Below, piece by piece: positions 8,068-17,276 of a DNA stretch of 64,000 bases. Both the position numbers and the translations under genes were made by a program. Numbering within the stretch: position 1 is the stretch's first letter; the number at the start of each line of letters is the position of its first letter. The notes under the pieces were generated by a model, which had not been told where the DNA came from, did no database searches, and worked only from the letters and a program-made list of their open reading frames with translations. The DNA comes from CAVVIH01 sp963748295 (GTDB lineage: Bacteria > Acidobacteriota > Vicinamibacteria > Vicinamibacterales > 2-12-FULL-66-21), in contig CAVVIH010000006.1 in the NCBI GenBank assembly GCA_963748295.1, positions 806,001 to 870,000 of the forward strand. Direction: 5' to 3'.

Positions 8068-9939
8068 TCAGCCGATACCCGGATGCCCTGGCGGCAGCCA
8101 CCCGCCGCCGACGCACACCCACCCTGGGCCGGGAGAAGCAGTCGGGCAAGCCCGATCGGGCGGCAGCCATCCACCGTCAACACACACCCAACCCGGACCC
8201 GGAGAAACGGTCGTGCAGCTGGTAGTCGGGGGCGGCGGCAGCGACGGCGGAATCAGCGTTGAGTCCGGCGGCAGCCATCCACCGTTAACACACACCCAGC
8301 CCGGACCCGGAGAAATGGTCGTGCAGGTCGACGTCGGCGCCGGCGGCGGCGGCGGCGGCGGAATCAGCGTCGAGCCTGGCGGCAGCCAGCCTCCCCCGAC
8401 GCAGACCCAGCCCGGACCCGGTTGAATCGTCGTGCAAGTCGAAGTCGGTGGCGGCGGTGGCGGCGGGGGCGGCGGAGCCGGGGCGAGGCTCGGCGGCAGC
8501 CAGCCGCCATTCACACATACCCAGCCCGGACCCGGCTGAATCGTCGTGCATCCAGTCGGCGGTGGCGGCGCTGGTGGCGGTGGCGAGGTCGGCGGCGGTG
8601 TGTCGCTTGGCGGAAGCCACCCACCGCCGACGCACGTCCATCCCGGACCTGGCTGAATCGTCGTGCACCCGCCTGACGGTGGCGGGGGACTCGATGGAGG
8701 GGGTGCGCCAGGAGATCCATACGCTCCGGCAGGCCCGCCGCCCGATGCGAAGCCGGTGACGATGGTGCTGCCGATCCCGTTGAAGCGGCGCGCGCTGAAC
8801 GTTCCCAGCCACGATCGGCTGTGCGTGCTGGAGCTGACGCGCTCGTAGAAAGACGGCCGGTGCGTCGCGCTGAGCGTGTTCTCGCCGTTGAAGGGGAAGC
8901 CGCGGGAGTTCAACTCGATGCCGATCATCGCGTCGTTCGCACGGTCGACGCCGGCCAGCAACGACGTCCGGCTCACCGGGTTATAAGCGATCGACAATGC
9001 GTCGTACGAACCGACGCGAGCGGAGGCGATGCCCTCGGTGAGCAGGGTGCCGGCCGCATCGAATTCCGCGACCTTCGCGTAGACACCTGACGAAAACTCG
9101 AACCAGGTCATCAGGAACCGGTTGGTCCCCGCGTTGTAGGTCACGTCAGTGATGGTGTTCTGGCCGCCCGAGAGGAAATTCCAGGTCACCCGGGCGAACG
9201 CCGCAGGGTTCGAGGCTGGAACGATCGCAAAACCGGAGTAATTGACGTCGCCGGCGCCCTCACCGCTGAACGAAACGCCAAACTGATCCGTGCTCGAATT
9301 CCAGGCAACGCCGGGGTCGCGTCCAAATCCCGAAGAAACGTCGACGACGCCCGATACCGGATTGGCGTTGTTGTCGACGAGGACCACTTTGATTTTGACG
9401 GGCGCAGTCGCGAGTGGGAAGCTCTTCCACGCTACGAGGAACCGGCCGCTGGTGCTCGAATAGGCGATGGCGGGACCGCTTTCGAGCCACGCCGCGGCAG
9501 CGCCGGAAATCATCTGCTCGGCGCCCATCGCTCCGGAGCAGTTGACCGTGCGGGCGCGAATGCTGCTCGGTGCGCCGGTTTCCTCGGCCCAGACGACCAG
9601 GAAGCCGCCGCCGAGAACGAGCGGGCTGTAGCTCGCGCGCGGAAAGGCGCCGAAACCGTCCCCGTTGATCGTGAACACTCCGGAAATCGGAACTCCCGCG
9701 CCGTTGACGCACACGCCAACCAGCGGACCGGCTCCGCCGACGACGAGGTATGAATTGGTGTTGGGGTCGTAGGCCGAATCGACGCCGCGAACGAAGAATG
9801 TCGCCACTTCTATGGTAGCGCTGCCCTCTATCTGCTGCGCCGAAGCTGTCCGGCCGCCGGCGGCGATGGTCAAGCAGGCGAGGAGCGAGCACGCAACCAC
9901 GCGGCCCGCAAACGTCCTCGAACGACGTGCGTCGATCAT
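8068..9939 (-). CDS. secreted protein with six Cys/Trp WLPP repeats in a Pro-rich tail
   Basis: The ATG at 9939 follows GGAGGAAG by a few bases and a signal peptide ends near TASAQQ. Residues about 35-390 look like a beta-rich, possibly propeller-type extracellular domain: repeated short strands such as FLVVWAEETG, RFLVAWKSF and RFLMTWFEF. The last 230 residues hold six copies of a GPGWxCxxGGWLPP unit, most preceded by CTTI/CTTV, separated by runs of Pro and Ser. Two cysteines per unit suggest local disulfides. No function is recognised; a cell-surface adhesin or wall-binding role is a guess. It is transcribed alone, convergent with the radical SAM gene. Confidence 0.75.
   Translation of the reverse strand: MIDARRSRTFAGRVVACSLLACLTIAAGGRTASAQQIEGSATIEVATFFVRGVDSAYDPNTNSYLVVGGAGPLVGVCVNGAGVPISGVFTINGDGFGAFPRASYSPLVLGGGFLVVWAEETGAPSSIRARTVNCSGAMGAEQMISGAAAAWLESGPAIAYSSTSGRFLVAWKSFPLATAPVKIKVVLVDNNANPVSGVVDVSSGFGRDPGVAWNSSTDQFGVSFSGEGAGDVNYSGFAIVPASNPAAFARVTWNFLSGGQNTITDVTYNAGTNRFLMTWFEFSSGVYAKVAEFDAAGTLLTEGIASARVGSYDALSIAYNPVSRTSLLAGVDRANDAMIGIELNSRGFPFNGENTLSATHRPSFYERVSSSTHSRSWLGTFSARRFNGIGSTIVTGFASGGGPAGAYGSPGAPPPSSPPPPSGGCTTIQPGPGWTCVGGGWLPPSDTPPPTSPPPPAPPPPTGCTTIQPGPGWVCVNGGWLPPSLAPAPPPPPPPPPPTSTCTTIQPGPGWVCVGGGWLPPGSTLIPPPPPPPAPTSTCTTISPGPGWVCVNGGWLPPDSTLIPPSLPPPPTTSCTTVSPGPGWVCVDGGWLPPDRACPTASPGPGWVCVGGGWLPPGHPGIG
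8071..8680. repeat. six intragenic direct repeats of about 108-120 bp
   Basis: The DNA encoding the WLPP units is itself repetitive, with near-identical blocks such as CAGCCCGGACCCGG recurring at roughly 108-120 bp spacing. Conservation at the DNA level suggests recent duplication or gene conversion and predicts copy-number variation between strains. Confidence 0.75.
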
Positions 9940-10169
9940 TTACTTCCTCCGGTGTTCACGACTTTGGTGATCGGCGACGATCCGCATTTCGGCCGGATCG
10001 TGGCGTGCAGATCCGCGTCTGGTATCGGTCGTTGCGCCGCGGCACTTTAGAAAAAAGCGTCTTTCCCCAGGGGAGCAGGGTGGATGGAAAGTATAAACGA
10101 ACGGAAAGTCAATCGCCATAGTGATTTGCAGACATCTTTGTAATCAGCGGCGTAGTGCCGGGCCAGGCG
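9940..10169. promoter_or_regulatory. upstream region of the WLPP-repeat gene
   Basis: 230 bases with no gene, less GC-rich than the surroundings. On the minus strand it holds TATACT within TTTATACTTTCC, near 10092-10097, and a GGAGGAAG ribosome site next to ATG 9939. I see no known riboswitch. Confidence 0.35.
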
Positions 10170-12566
10170 TCAGGTCCGGGCGCGGGCCAGCCGCCGCATC
10201 GGGAGCGCCAGCGCCGCATATAAGGCTGCGGCTATCAACAAGTTCGCATGGATCCCGAGCCACATGGACACCATCACCGCCACGATTGACGCCATCACCC
10301 CGCAGGCGCCGTTCACTCCCCACATCCAGGCGGTCACCCGGTCCGAATGCTGCCCGGTCAGCCGCAGCCCGATTGGAAAGCAGAACCCCAGCGCGAACGC
10401 CAGGGGCCCCACGAAGAGCGCGACAACGGCCGTCCGGCCGGGGAGACCCCACCCTAAAGTGGCGTCCATCAACGGCTGCAGGAGCAGCGTCTCGACGACC
10501 ACCAGCAGCGCGATGCCGACTGGCAGGAACTCGAGCCGGCGGGAACGGCCGGTGTCGATGCGTTCGGACGCGATGCTGCCCAGACCCGCGGCCAGAATCA
10601 TCAGGAACAGGATGATCGAAAACGTATAGGTGGGGTGGCCAAGATAGACCGAGAAGCGCTGCAGGAACGGAATCTGGACGAACATGAAGCCGAGCCCGAT
10701 CAGCGCGAAATAGGTCAGCGACGCCGCGAACAGGCCCGGCGGCATCGGCGGCCGGCCGGTGCTCAGGAGCGGCCAGCCGATGATCGCCAGCACCAGGACG
10801 CCTGCCACGAACGCCAGCGCGATCAGCGTGCGCGTCGCGCGAAGGTTGCCGCTGACGACGCCGACGCCCGCCGACTGCGACTGGAAGAACGCCCGCGGTT
10901 TGAGCATGTTGAAGAAGAACGGCCGGCGGTCCGTGGGCGCGGTGAAATCGAACAGCGAATCGGCGGTGGCGGCGCTCAGCTGATCCGCGGACGCCGCGGT
11001 CGCAATCCGCCGGAAGCGCTCGTCGGCCGCCTCGTGCCACGGGCTGACACGGACGGCGAAGCCCATGGCATCCGCAACCGTCTGAAGCCGCTCGCGATCC
11101 TGATCCGTGAACGCGGCACGCGAGACGAGCAGCGTCGCCACGCGCTCGCGCGTTACGAGGATCAGGTTGGATTTCGGCGACGCGATGCCGGCATCCAGCA
11201 GCGAGGCCACGCCGAGCGACAGCAGCCGGGTGGTCTCGGACGCGCTGTCGGGATCGAACCAGCGGGAGACGCTGAACACGCCGGTCGGCGTCAGCGCCCG
11301 CAGGAAGACCTGCCAGCCGTCGCGCGTGTAGAGGCCGTTCTCGGTCAGCGTGAACGCGCCGGCGCCGGTCGCCGCCCAGGTATCGATGAGCGACATCTGC
11401 AGGACGTCGAATTTCTGCGGCGTCCGCGTCAGGTACGATCGCGCCTCGTCGTTGACGAGCGTGACGCCCGGATAGGTCGCGACTTTGGCGAAATCGCGAT
11501 AGGGCTGCTGCAGGACGCGGACGAGGACCTCGTTGATCTCGATCCCCGTGACGGACGTGTTGCCCGCCCAGATCGCGGTGAGGATGTCGCGGCCGCCGCC
11601 GACGCCGATGACCCCGACATTGCCGCCGCGCAGGCGGTACGGAACCGACGTGACGTCGTAGCTGACCCAGTCGAGCGATTCGCGCCGGCCGTCCCAGTTG
11701 GTGATCACCGTACCGGCATCGCCGTCGATCGCCGCCAGCGCGGCGCGCACCGGCGTGGTCGGCGCGTTCGCGCCCGGCCCCCAGAGAAACGGCGGACCGG
11801 TGCCGGGGGCGCGCACGACGACATTCGAGTGCGCGTTCCAGTCGGAGAAGTCGATCTTCTGCTCGTCGAACCAGAGGCCGCGGCTCTTCGGGTAGATCAC
11901 GCCGAGCCGCCGAGCCGCACTGGCGTTCAAGACCGTCGCGACGATCAGCACGCCGATCACGAGGAACGCCGTGCCGCCGTCACGTCTCGCGTATTTCGCG
12001 AAACACCATGCGCCAATTCCGGCGGCGGCGCCGGTCGCGAACGCGGTGGACGTGATGTCGGTCAGATCGAGCAGCCAGATGATCGCCAGGCAGCCGGCGG
12101 CGGCGCCGATCAGATCCGCGCCGTAGAGGATGCCGATCGGCGCGCGGGTCCGGGTCAGCGCGAGCGTCACGACGACGCCGGAAATGACAAACGGGATGGT
12201 CAGGACGAGCGTCGAAATCGCCAGTGCGGCAAGCTCCGACGGAGACCCGCCGCGAACGGCGGGGAACGGAATCACCAGGTTGGCGACGTGCGCGACCGGC
12301 AGCGTGACGGCCATGGCCAGCCCGGCGGCCGGAAGGATCCGCACGGTACGCTCCGGCGAGAACAAATCTCCGCCGACGAAGACGAGCACCGCGCCAGCCG
12401 CCATGCCCAGCATGGCGACCGACACCGCCAGGAACGACAGGTGATACCAGGTCAGCACCGACAGCAGGCGGGTGTCGAGCACCTCGAGCATCAGCGTCGC
12501 GAGCGTGATGAAGAACAGTCCGGCGATGAGCCAGAACGGACGGGGATCGCCGGGCCGCTGCATCAA
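10170..12566 (-). CDS. membrane protein with spermidine-synthase-like SAM-fold core
   Basis: This 798-residue protein has three parts. Residues about 10-215 form six or seven hydrophobic helices. Residues about 280-540 form a soluble domain with the Rossmann loop VGVIGVGGGRDILTA followed by VTGIEINEVL, as in spermidine synthase (SpeE-like) folds. The remainder is a further six or so helices. Polyamine synthases are usually soluble and about 280 residues long; multi-helix versions exist in many bacteria and are of uncertain function. Aminopropyl transfer is not established here. The gene overlaps the next one, a HEAT protein, by four bases (stop of 12563-13717 with the ATG at 12566), so the two are co-transcribed. 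Confidence 0.72.
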   Translation of the reverse strand: MMQRPGDPRPFWLIAGLFFITLATLMLEVLDTRLLSVLTWYHLSFLAVSVAMLGMAAGAVLVFVGGDLFSPERTVRILPAAGLAMAVTLPVAHVANLVIPFPAVRGGSPSELAALAISTLVLTIPFVISGVVVTLALTRTRAPIGILYGADLIGAAAGCLAIIWLLDLTDITSTAFATGAAAGIGAWCFAKYARRDGGTAFLVIGVLIVATVLNASAARRLGVIYPKSRGLWFDEQKIDFSDWNAHSNVVVRAPGTGPPFLWGPGANAPTTPVRAALAAIDGDAGTVITNWDGRRESLDWVSYDVTSVPYRLRGGNVGVIGVGGGRDILTAIWAGNTSVTGIEINEVLVRVLQQPYRDFAKVATYPGVTLVNDEARSYLTRTPQKFDVLQMSLIDTWAATGAGAFTLTENGLYTRDGWQVFLRALTPTGVFSVSRWFDPDSASETTRLLSLGVASLLDAGIASPKSNLILVTRERVATLLVSRAAFTDQDRERLQTVADAMGFAVRVSPWHEAADERFRRIATAASADQLSAATADSLFDFTAPTDRRPFFFNMLKPRAFFQSQSAGVGVVSGNLRATRTLIALAFVAGVLVLAIIGWPLLSTGRPPMPPGLFAASLTYFALIGLGFMFVQIPFLQRFSVYLGHPTYTFSIILFLMILAAGLGSIASERIDTGRSRRLEFLPVGIALLVVVETLLLQPLMDATLGWGLPGRTAVVALFVGPLAFALGFCFPIGLRLTGQHSDRVTAWMWGVNGACGVMASIVAVMVSMWLGIHANLLIAAALYAALALPMRRLARART

Positions 12567-13717
12567 CGCAGCAGGACCAGCACGCGTGCGGCGGCGCGCA
12601 CGCGACCGAGACGGTCGTTCAGTTTCATGAAGAATCGGAGTGTCCGAAGGTCGCTGGAAAAGGCTTCGCCGATCGCCTCGGAGGCGATGTCGCGAATCGC
12701 GGGATTGTCGTCGTTCATGGCGCGCTCGAGAATCCGTCTCGCATACTCGGGATCGTGCGGCAACAGCAGACGCGCGGCGCCGACCCGAACCTCGGGCTCG
12801 CCCGCCGACGTCAGGTTGCGCACCTGATCCATCCAGGCCGCATCCGGAGCGGACGCCATCGCCTGCGCCGCAATGAGGCGGCTCCTTGCCGACTCGTCCT
12901 GCATGAGCGCCTGCAGCAGCGTGAGGCCGCTCATGTCTCCAAGCCCGAACAGCGCGGCCGCCGCGCGCGTTCTGACAAAGCCGCTCTGATCCTTCAGCGC
13001 CATCTTCAGGCTGTCGATGACGTCATACCGCTTCCCGAGCTTGCCGAGCCCGTCGGCCGCCGCGGCGCGCACCTCGGGACTCTTGTGCCGAAGCTGCCGG
13101 ACCAGCGGCGTGACCGCCGACGGCGATCCGCTGTCGGCCAGCGCCTGGATGATCGACGTCGGGTTCCCGCCGTTGTCGTCGAGGAGCGCGGCGAGCGCTT
13201 TGACCGATCGCTCGTCGCCCATCGCGGCCAGGGCGCGGGTTTCGGGCGTGTTTCCTGCACGGGACGCCTGGGTCAGCTCCGAGACGGCGCCGCGATCGCC
13301 GTCGTTGGCGAGCGCGCGCAGCGCCTCGAGACGCGCGGTGTCCATCGTGCCGTCGCGTGCGGTTTCCTGCAAGAGCGCCACGGCGATCCGCCTGACGATC
13401 GACGGCTCTTCGAGCGCGCGGGCGCCGAGCCACAGCTCGTACTGCGTCAGACCCGCATGCGCGCCAGCCCGTGCGATGTTCGCCTCGACGGCAAACGACA
13501 GCGCGGCCGCGCTCCGCGGGTAGACCGCCAGGATTTCGCTGGCGCGGGACGCGGCCCGCTCAGCCTGGCCTTCGGCAAGCATCGCCCAACCCTGGGTCAG
13601 CGCAATCGCTTCGTCGCGCGGGATCGACCCGGGTCGCGATGGTTGGCTCGCGGGTTTTGCCGCGGTCTGTGCGGCTGTCAGGAGTAAGCAGGAAACGAGG
13701 ACGGTTGCCAGATCCAT
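12563..13717 (-). CDS. exported HEAT-repeat protein
   Basis: This 384-residue protein starts with a hydrophobic signal-like segment (TVLVSCLLLTAAQTAA). A helical, TPR-like stretch follows to about residue 130, then HEAT/PBS-lyase type repeats to the end, seen as recurring blocks like SPEVRAAAADGLGKLG, EVRVGAARLLL and NPAIRDIASEAIGEA. HEAT repeats are protein-interaction scaffolds. Location is probably periplasmic. It lies directly upstream of, and overlaps, the membrane SpeE-like gene, so it may be a partner. A second exported HEAT protein with a similar plan is at 50640-51854. No enzyme activity is indicated. Confidence 0.75.
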   Translation of the reverse strand: MDLATVLVSCLLLTAAQTAAKPASQPSRPGSIPRDEAIALTQGWAMLAEGQAERAASRASEILAVYPRSAAALSFAVEANIARAGAHAGLTQYELWLGARALEEPSIVRRIAVALLQETARDGTMDTARLEALRALANDGDRGAVSELTQASRAGNTPETRALAAMGDERSVKALAALLDDNGGNPTSIIQALADSGSPSAVTPLVRQLRHKSPEVRAAAADGLGKLGKRYDVIDSLKMALKDQSGFVRTRAAAALFGLGDMSGLTLLQALMQDESARSRLIAAQAMASAPDAAWMDQVRNLTSAGEPEVRVGAARLLLPHDPEYARRILERAMNDDNPAIRDIASEAIGEAFSSDLRTLRFFMKLNDRLGRVRAAARVLVLLR

Positions 13718-13742
13718 GTTCTTTTTGACGCGGCCGCTCCAA

Positions 13743-14570
13743 TCAGGGCTGGGTTAACATCCCCTCGCGCAACATCGTCTCGACCTCGTCCTGTCCGAGC
13801 TGCCTGTACTCGCGCCGCGCCCGGCGCGCGCCGCCCATCCGAAGCGCGCCACCGAACCGGAGGACATACAGATCGCGGAGCTGAGTCAGATATCCCGCCG
13901 CTTCCCGCAGGCTCATCTTACTTTCACCTTGCTCGCGATCGTCGAATCGATAGGGGATTTCGACCAGCCGCTCCGGCCAGCCGCGCATCAGCAACTCCAG
14001 GCAGATCTTGAACCCGCCGGCGCGGATGGCGACCCGGCTCGCGACCGAATGCCGAATCAGGAAGAACCCGGACGCCGCATCGCGCACGGGGGACAGCGGC
14101 CGTGCGGCCAGGCACGCGGCCCGCGACAGCATCCGCCGCCAGAACGGCCAGTTCGGCGCGGATCCGCCCGCGATGTAGCGGCTCGCGATCACCACATCCG
14201 CGTGCGTCGCGTGCAGTGCCGCGAGCAGCCGCGGCACCAGCGCCGGTGGATGGCTGAAGTCCGCGTCCATGACCCCGACGATGCGCGCGGAGGCGGCTTC
14301 GAATCCCGCCACCACCGCCGTGCCGAGACCGAGCTTGCCGGTCCGGTGAATCACGCGCAGCCGGAACGAGGTCGTGAGCCCGTCGGCCACCGCGCCGGTC
14401 CCGTCGGGCGAGTTGTCGTCCACGATGATCATCTCGAGGGCGACGTCGTGGGCGTCGCACGCGGCGAACACCGCACGCACCAGCTCTTCGATCCGCTCGC
14501 GCTCGTTGTACGTCGGCACCACCATCGTCAGATCGACGAATGCAGACGAGGACGCCGGCGCGGAACCCAT
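13743..14570 (-). CDS. family 2 glycosyltransferase, polyprenol-phosphate mannose synthase-like
   Basis: The enzyme resembles dolichol/polyprenol-phosphate mannosyl or glucosyl synthases, which charge a lipid carrier with a sugar from a nucleotide donor. The GT2 signatures are clear: VVPTYNERERIEELV at the start, DDNSPDGTG, the DxD-like DADFSHPP and the late QGESKMS motif. I start it at ATG 14570 (MGSAPASSSA). The open frame runs 87 bases further upstream, but there it only translates the GCACGT repeat array, so that extension is not credible. It lacks membrane helices, as in the DPM1-only type. It is divergent from the GT39-like gene at 14686, which could use the lipid-linked sugar it makes. 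Confidence 0.87.
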   Translation of the reverse strand: MGSAPASSSAFVDLTMVVPTYNERERIEELVRAVFAACDAHDVALEMIIVDDNSPDGTGAVADGLTTSFRLRVIHRTGKLGLGTAVVAGFEAASARIVGVMDADFSHPPALVPRLLAALHATHADVVIASRYIAGGSAPNWPFWRRMLSRAACLAARPLSPVRDAASGFFLIRHSVASRVAIRAGGFKICLELLMRGWPERLVEIPYRFDDREQGESKMSLREAAGYLTQLRDLYVLRFGGALRMGGARRARREYRQLGQDEVETMLREGMLTQP

Positions 14571-14602
14571 CTGGGTACTGATAATTCCACGTGTGCGCCC
14601 GA

Positions 14603-14680
14603 TGCACGTCGCACGTCCGCACGTCGCACGTGACAAGCAGCACGTCGCACGTCGCACGTCGCACGTAGCACGTCGCCCGT
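14603..14680. repeat. heptamer array (CGCACGT)n between divergent glycosyltransferases
   Basis: About ten near-perfect copies of the 7-mer CGCACGT, interrupted once by GACAAGC. Each unit contains the palindrome ACGT. The reverse complement of the array at 50114-50178 has the same heptamer and the same GACAAGC interruption, so the two are copies of one repeat family. Confidence 0.85.
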
Positions 14681-14685
14681 TTCTG

Positions 14686-16430
14686 ATGCCCCTCTACGCA
14701 AGACGATTCTTTTTGACAAGCCTGCTGATCGCGCTGGCGGCCGGCGGAGTCCTGCGCACCGCGTGGCTCACCGCCGATCCGCCGACGCACGCGACGGTCG
14801 GGATCGTGTGGCACGACGAAGGCGCGTGGGTGCACAACGCCCGCAACCGGGTGCTCTGGGGCACGTGGCGCACCGACAACTGGAACCCGATGTTCATCGC
14901 GCCGGTGTTCACCGGGCTCGAGTACATCGCGTTCAGCCAGCTGGGCGTCGGCACGTGGCAGGCCAGGACCGTATCGGTCGCCGCCGGACTGGTCTCGATC
15001 CTGTTCCTGGCTTTGGGCCTGGCGGCGACCGGCGGCCGGCGCGCTGCCGCCGCCGGCGCGGTGCTGCTGGCGACGAACTACGTGTTCGTGATGTGGAACC
15101 GCGCGGCGCTGATGGAATCGACGATGACCGCGTTCATCGTCGCCAGCTGGTGTGGGTACGCGCTGTCGAGGCGCTGGCCCGTGATGGGTCTCGTTGCGGG
15201 CGCCGCCGTCGTCGCCGCCTGGTTCACCAAGGCGTCGGCGGCGTTCTTCGTCGCCGCGCTGCTGCTGGACGCGGGCATCACGCTGATCCTCTGTTTCTTT
15301 CCGTCTCTCTGCCGGCGTCTGAGGATGCCGTCGCCGGAGCCGGCAGCGATAAGAGCGGCCTGGTGGACGGTCGGCGGTGTCTGCCTGGCGGCCGGCCTCG
15401 TCGTGCTGCTGCTGGCGAGACAGTACTGGACCGAGTACTGGTTCTACAACTGGCAGACGAGCGTCGCGCGCAAGCCGTCGTACACGATCCGCGCGCTGCT
15501 CGATCGCGCGTCGTGGATCCCGATCGCGCACGACTTCTTCACGCGCATGTGGCTCGTGACGGTTGCCGGCGCGGTGTCGATCCTCGGCATCGTGGTCCGC
15601 TGGCGCACGGCACGTCCCGCCGAGCGCCTGCTCGTCTGGTGGGTGCTGGTCGGCATGCTGGAGCTCGTGGTGCACGACTCGGGCAACGAGCGCCGGTATG
15701 TCATGTTCATCCCCGCGTTCGTCGCGCTCGCCTCGCTGCTGCTCTCGCAGGAACAGCCGGCGCCGGTGTCCGCGCACGATCTCGATCCGGCGACGCGCGT
15801 CGCGCTCGTGCCGCTGCTCCTGGCGATGAGCTATATCGTCATCGGCGCGCTGGGCCGGCTGCCGTTCCTGTACGACATCGGACCTGGCGTGCGATTGTCC
15901 GCCGCGCTCGCGGCGCTTACGGCCGCGCTGGTCATCTGGCGGTGGCGATCGACAATAGGATGGCTGGGCCGTCAGCGGATGCCGGTGGCGGCGGCGGCCG
16001 CGATTGTCGCGCTCGCCGTGGCCGGCGACCTGGCGCAATACTGGCAGTGGACGCGGCATCGGACGAGCAAGAACTACGAAGCCAGCCTCGCGGTCGGCCG
16101 GGCGCTGCCGCCGGGGACGCTCGTGCACGGCAAGCTTGCGAACGGGTTGTCGCTCGAGAACTCGATCCGGCCGGTGTTCGTCGGACGCGGCTTCGGCAAC
16201 TACGAGGATCGAAAGCAGCGCAATGATGTGCGATATATTCTGACCTACGTCGCGCCGCCCTCGGTTACGAAGGGCCAGTGATTCTCGACGTGCTCCTGGC
16301 ATACCCGAAGCGTGCAGTCATCATGACGTTCGACGTAGCGGAGACGACTGCCGGCGGGGATCGCGCGGCGCTCTTCGACAAGTTTGGCCGGGCGCCCGCA
16401 ACGCCGAGGTCGGTGAGTGCGCAGGATTGA
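14686..16430 (+). CDS. GT39-like membrane glycosyltransferase, frameshifted near its end
   Basis: From ATG 14686 the protein starts with a helix, then the acidic motif WHDEGAWV near residue 40, followed by about ten hydrophobic segments, the plan of GT39/ArnT enzymes. The first frame stops at 16281 after YVAPPSVTKGQ. The -1/+1 alternative frame reads ALGYEGPVILDVLLAYPK and continues to a TGA at 16428-16430, which looks like the genuine C-terminal domain, so one small indel near 16245-16260 is inferred. The restored protein is about 581 residues and overlaps the next gene by 14 bases, as expected in this operon. Divergent from a polyprenol-phosphate sugar synthase. Confidence 0.78.
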
Positions 16431-17262
16431 CGAAGGCGCCATCAAGGCGCATGCGGACGTCCGGTTCCGGTCGGAATACGATTACGCCCTCTTCGAGTAC
16501 TACCGCAGCGCGAAGGTGATCGCCTTTCTCGAGCGCGCCGGTGTGCAGGTCCGCGGGCGCGTGCTGGACGCGGGATGCGGCGGCGGCGGCATGCCGCTGT
16601 CGATGGCCGAGGAAACCGACGCGGTGGTCGGCATCGACCCTGCTCCACGATTCCAGGCCGCGGGCGTGACGCTCGGGCGTGAGCGCGGCATGCGGAATCT
16701 GAGGTTTGCTCAGGCGGATGGCATGTTCCTGCCCTTTCGGACCGGCGCCTTCGACCTGGTGCTGTCGCACGCGGTGATCGAGCACGTCGCGGATGCGCCC
16801 CTGTATCTCCGCGAGTGCGCGAGGGTGCTGGCGCCCGGCGGGCACGTCTACCTTTCCACCGCGCCGTACCTGTCGTTCGCCGGCGCGCATCTGCCGAGGC
16901 TGAAGCTGCAGGTGCCGTTGCATCTGCTGCTGGGCCGGCGGGCCGCGTTTTCGACGTTCAGGTTCCTCGCGCGCCACGCGCCGTGGACGTTGAAAGAGCC
17001 GGCGAACGAGAACTCGTTCATCAAGGCCGCGCGGCGCGGTGAGATCAAGGACGACGATCTGCTCGAGAAGGTCCGCGTGGCGCGGCTGCGCGGGCAGATC
17101 GCGGCGGCCGGTTTGCGGATCGTTCGCGAGGAGCTGCACGTCACCAGCACCGTACGCCGGCTGCCGGCCGGCGTGGCGCGGTGGCTGAGGGACAGTCCGC
17201 TGACGCAGGATGCCCTCATCAGCAACATGGAGTACGTGCTCGGCGGCGGAGCGCCGGCGTAA
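16417..17262 (+). CDS. class I SAM-dependent methyltransferase
   Basis: This 281-residue methyltransferase has motif I VLDAGCGGGG near residue 48, the acidic end of strand 2 in VVGIDPAP, and LPFRTGAFDLVLSHAVIEHV, which place it in the Methyltransf_11 group. Residues about 150-220 add an insert with a hydrophobic stretch, often seen in methyltransferases of glycan clusters. The GTG at 16417 lies inside the restored end of the glycosyltransferase gene. The GNAT gene begins 14 bases after its stop. A sugar or lipid-linked intermediate is the probable substrate, by context only. Confidence 0.85.
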   Translation: MRRIDEGAIKAHADVRFRSEYDYALFEYYRSAKVIAFLERAGVQVRGRVLDAGCGGGGMPLSMAEETDAVVGIDPAPRFQAAGVTLGRERGMRNLRFAQADGMFLPFRTGAFDLVLSHAVIEHVADAPLYLRECARVLAPGGHVYLSTAPYLSFAGAHLPRLKLQVPLHLLLGRRAAFSTFRFLARHAPWTLKEPANENSFIKAARRGEIKDDDLLEKVRVARLRGQIAAAGLRIVREELHVTSTVRRLPAGVARWLRDSPLTQDALISNMEYVLGGGAPA

Positions 17263-17276
17263 TCTCGCTGAGGACC

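Noticed and set aside
9940..10169. Riboswitch upstream of the WLPP-repeat gene
   Set aside because: I looked for c-di-GMP-type and cobalamin-type conserved blocks and did not find them.
10635..12827. A 730-residue open frame on the plus strand
   Set aside because: It is the complement of the SpeE-like membrane gene; its product is Arg/Asp/Gly-rich with no domain, as expected from GC-rich antisense.
14571..14657. N-terminal extension of the GT2 protein
   Set aside because: The 29 extra residues (RATCCLSRATCGRATC-like) are a translation of the heptamer array; the GT2 domain starts after ATG 14570.
13924..16302. A 792-residue open frame on the minus strand
   Set aside because: It runs across the GT2 gene in the wrong frame and the divergent GT39 gene; composition is random and it translates the GCACGT repeat.
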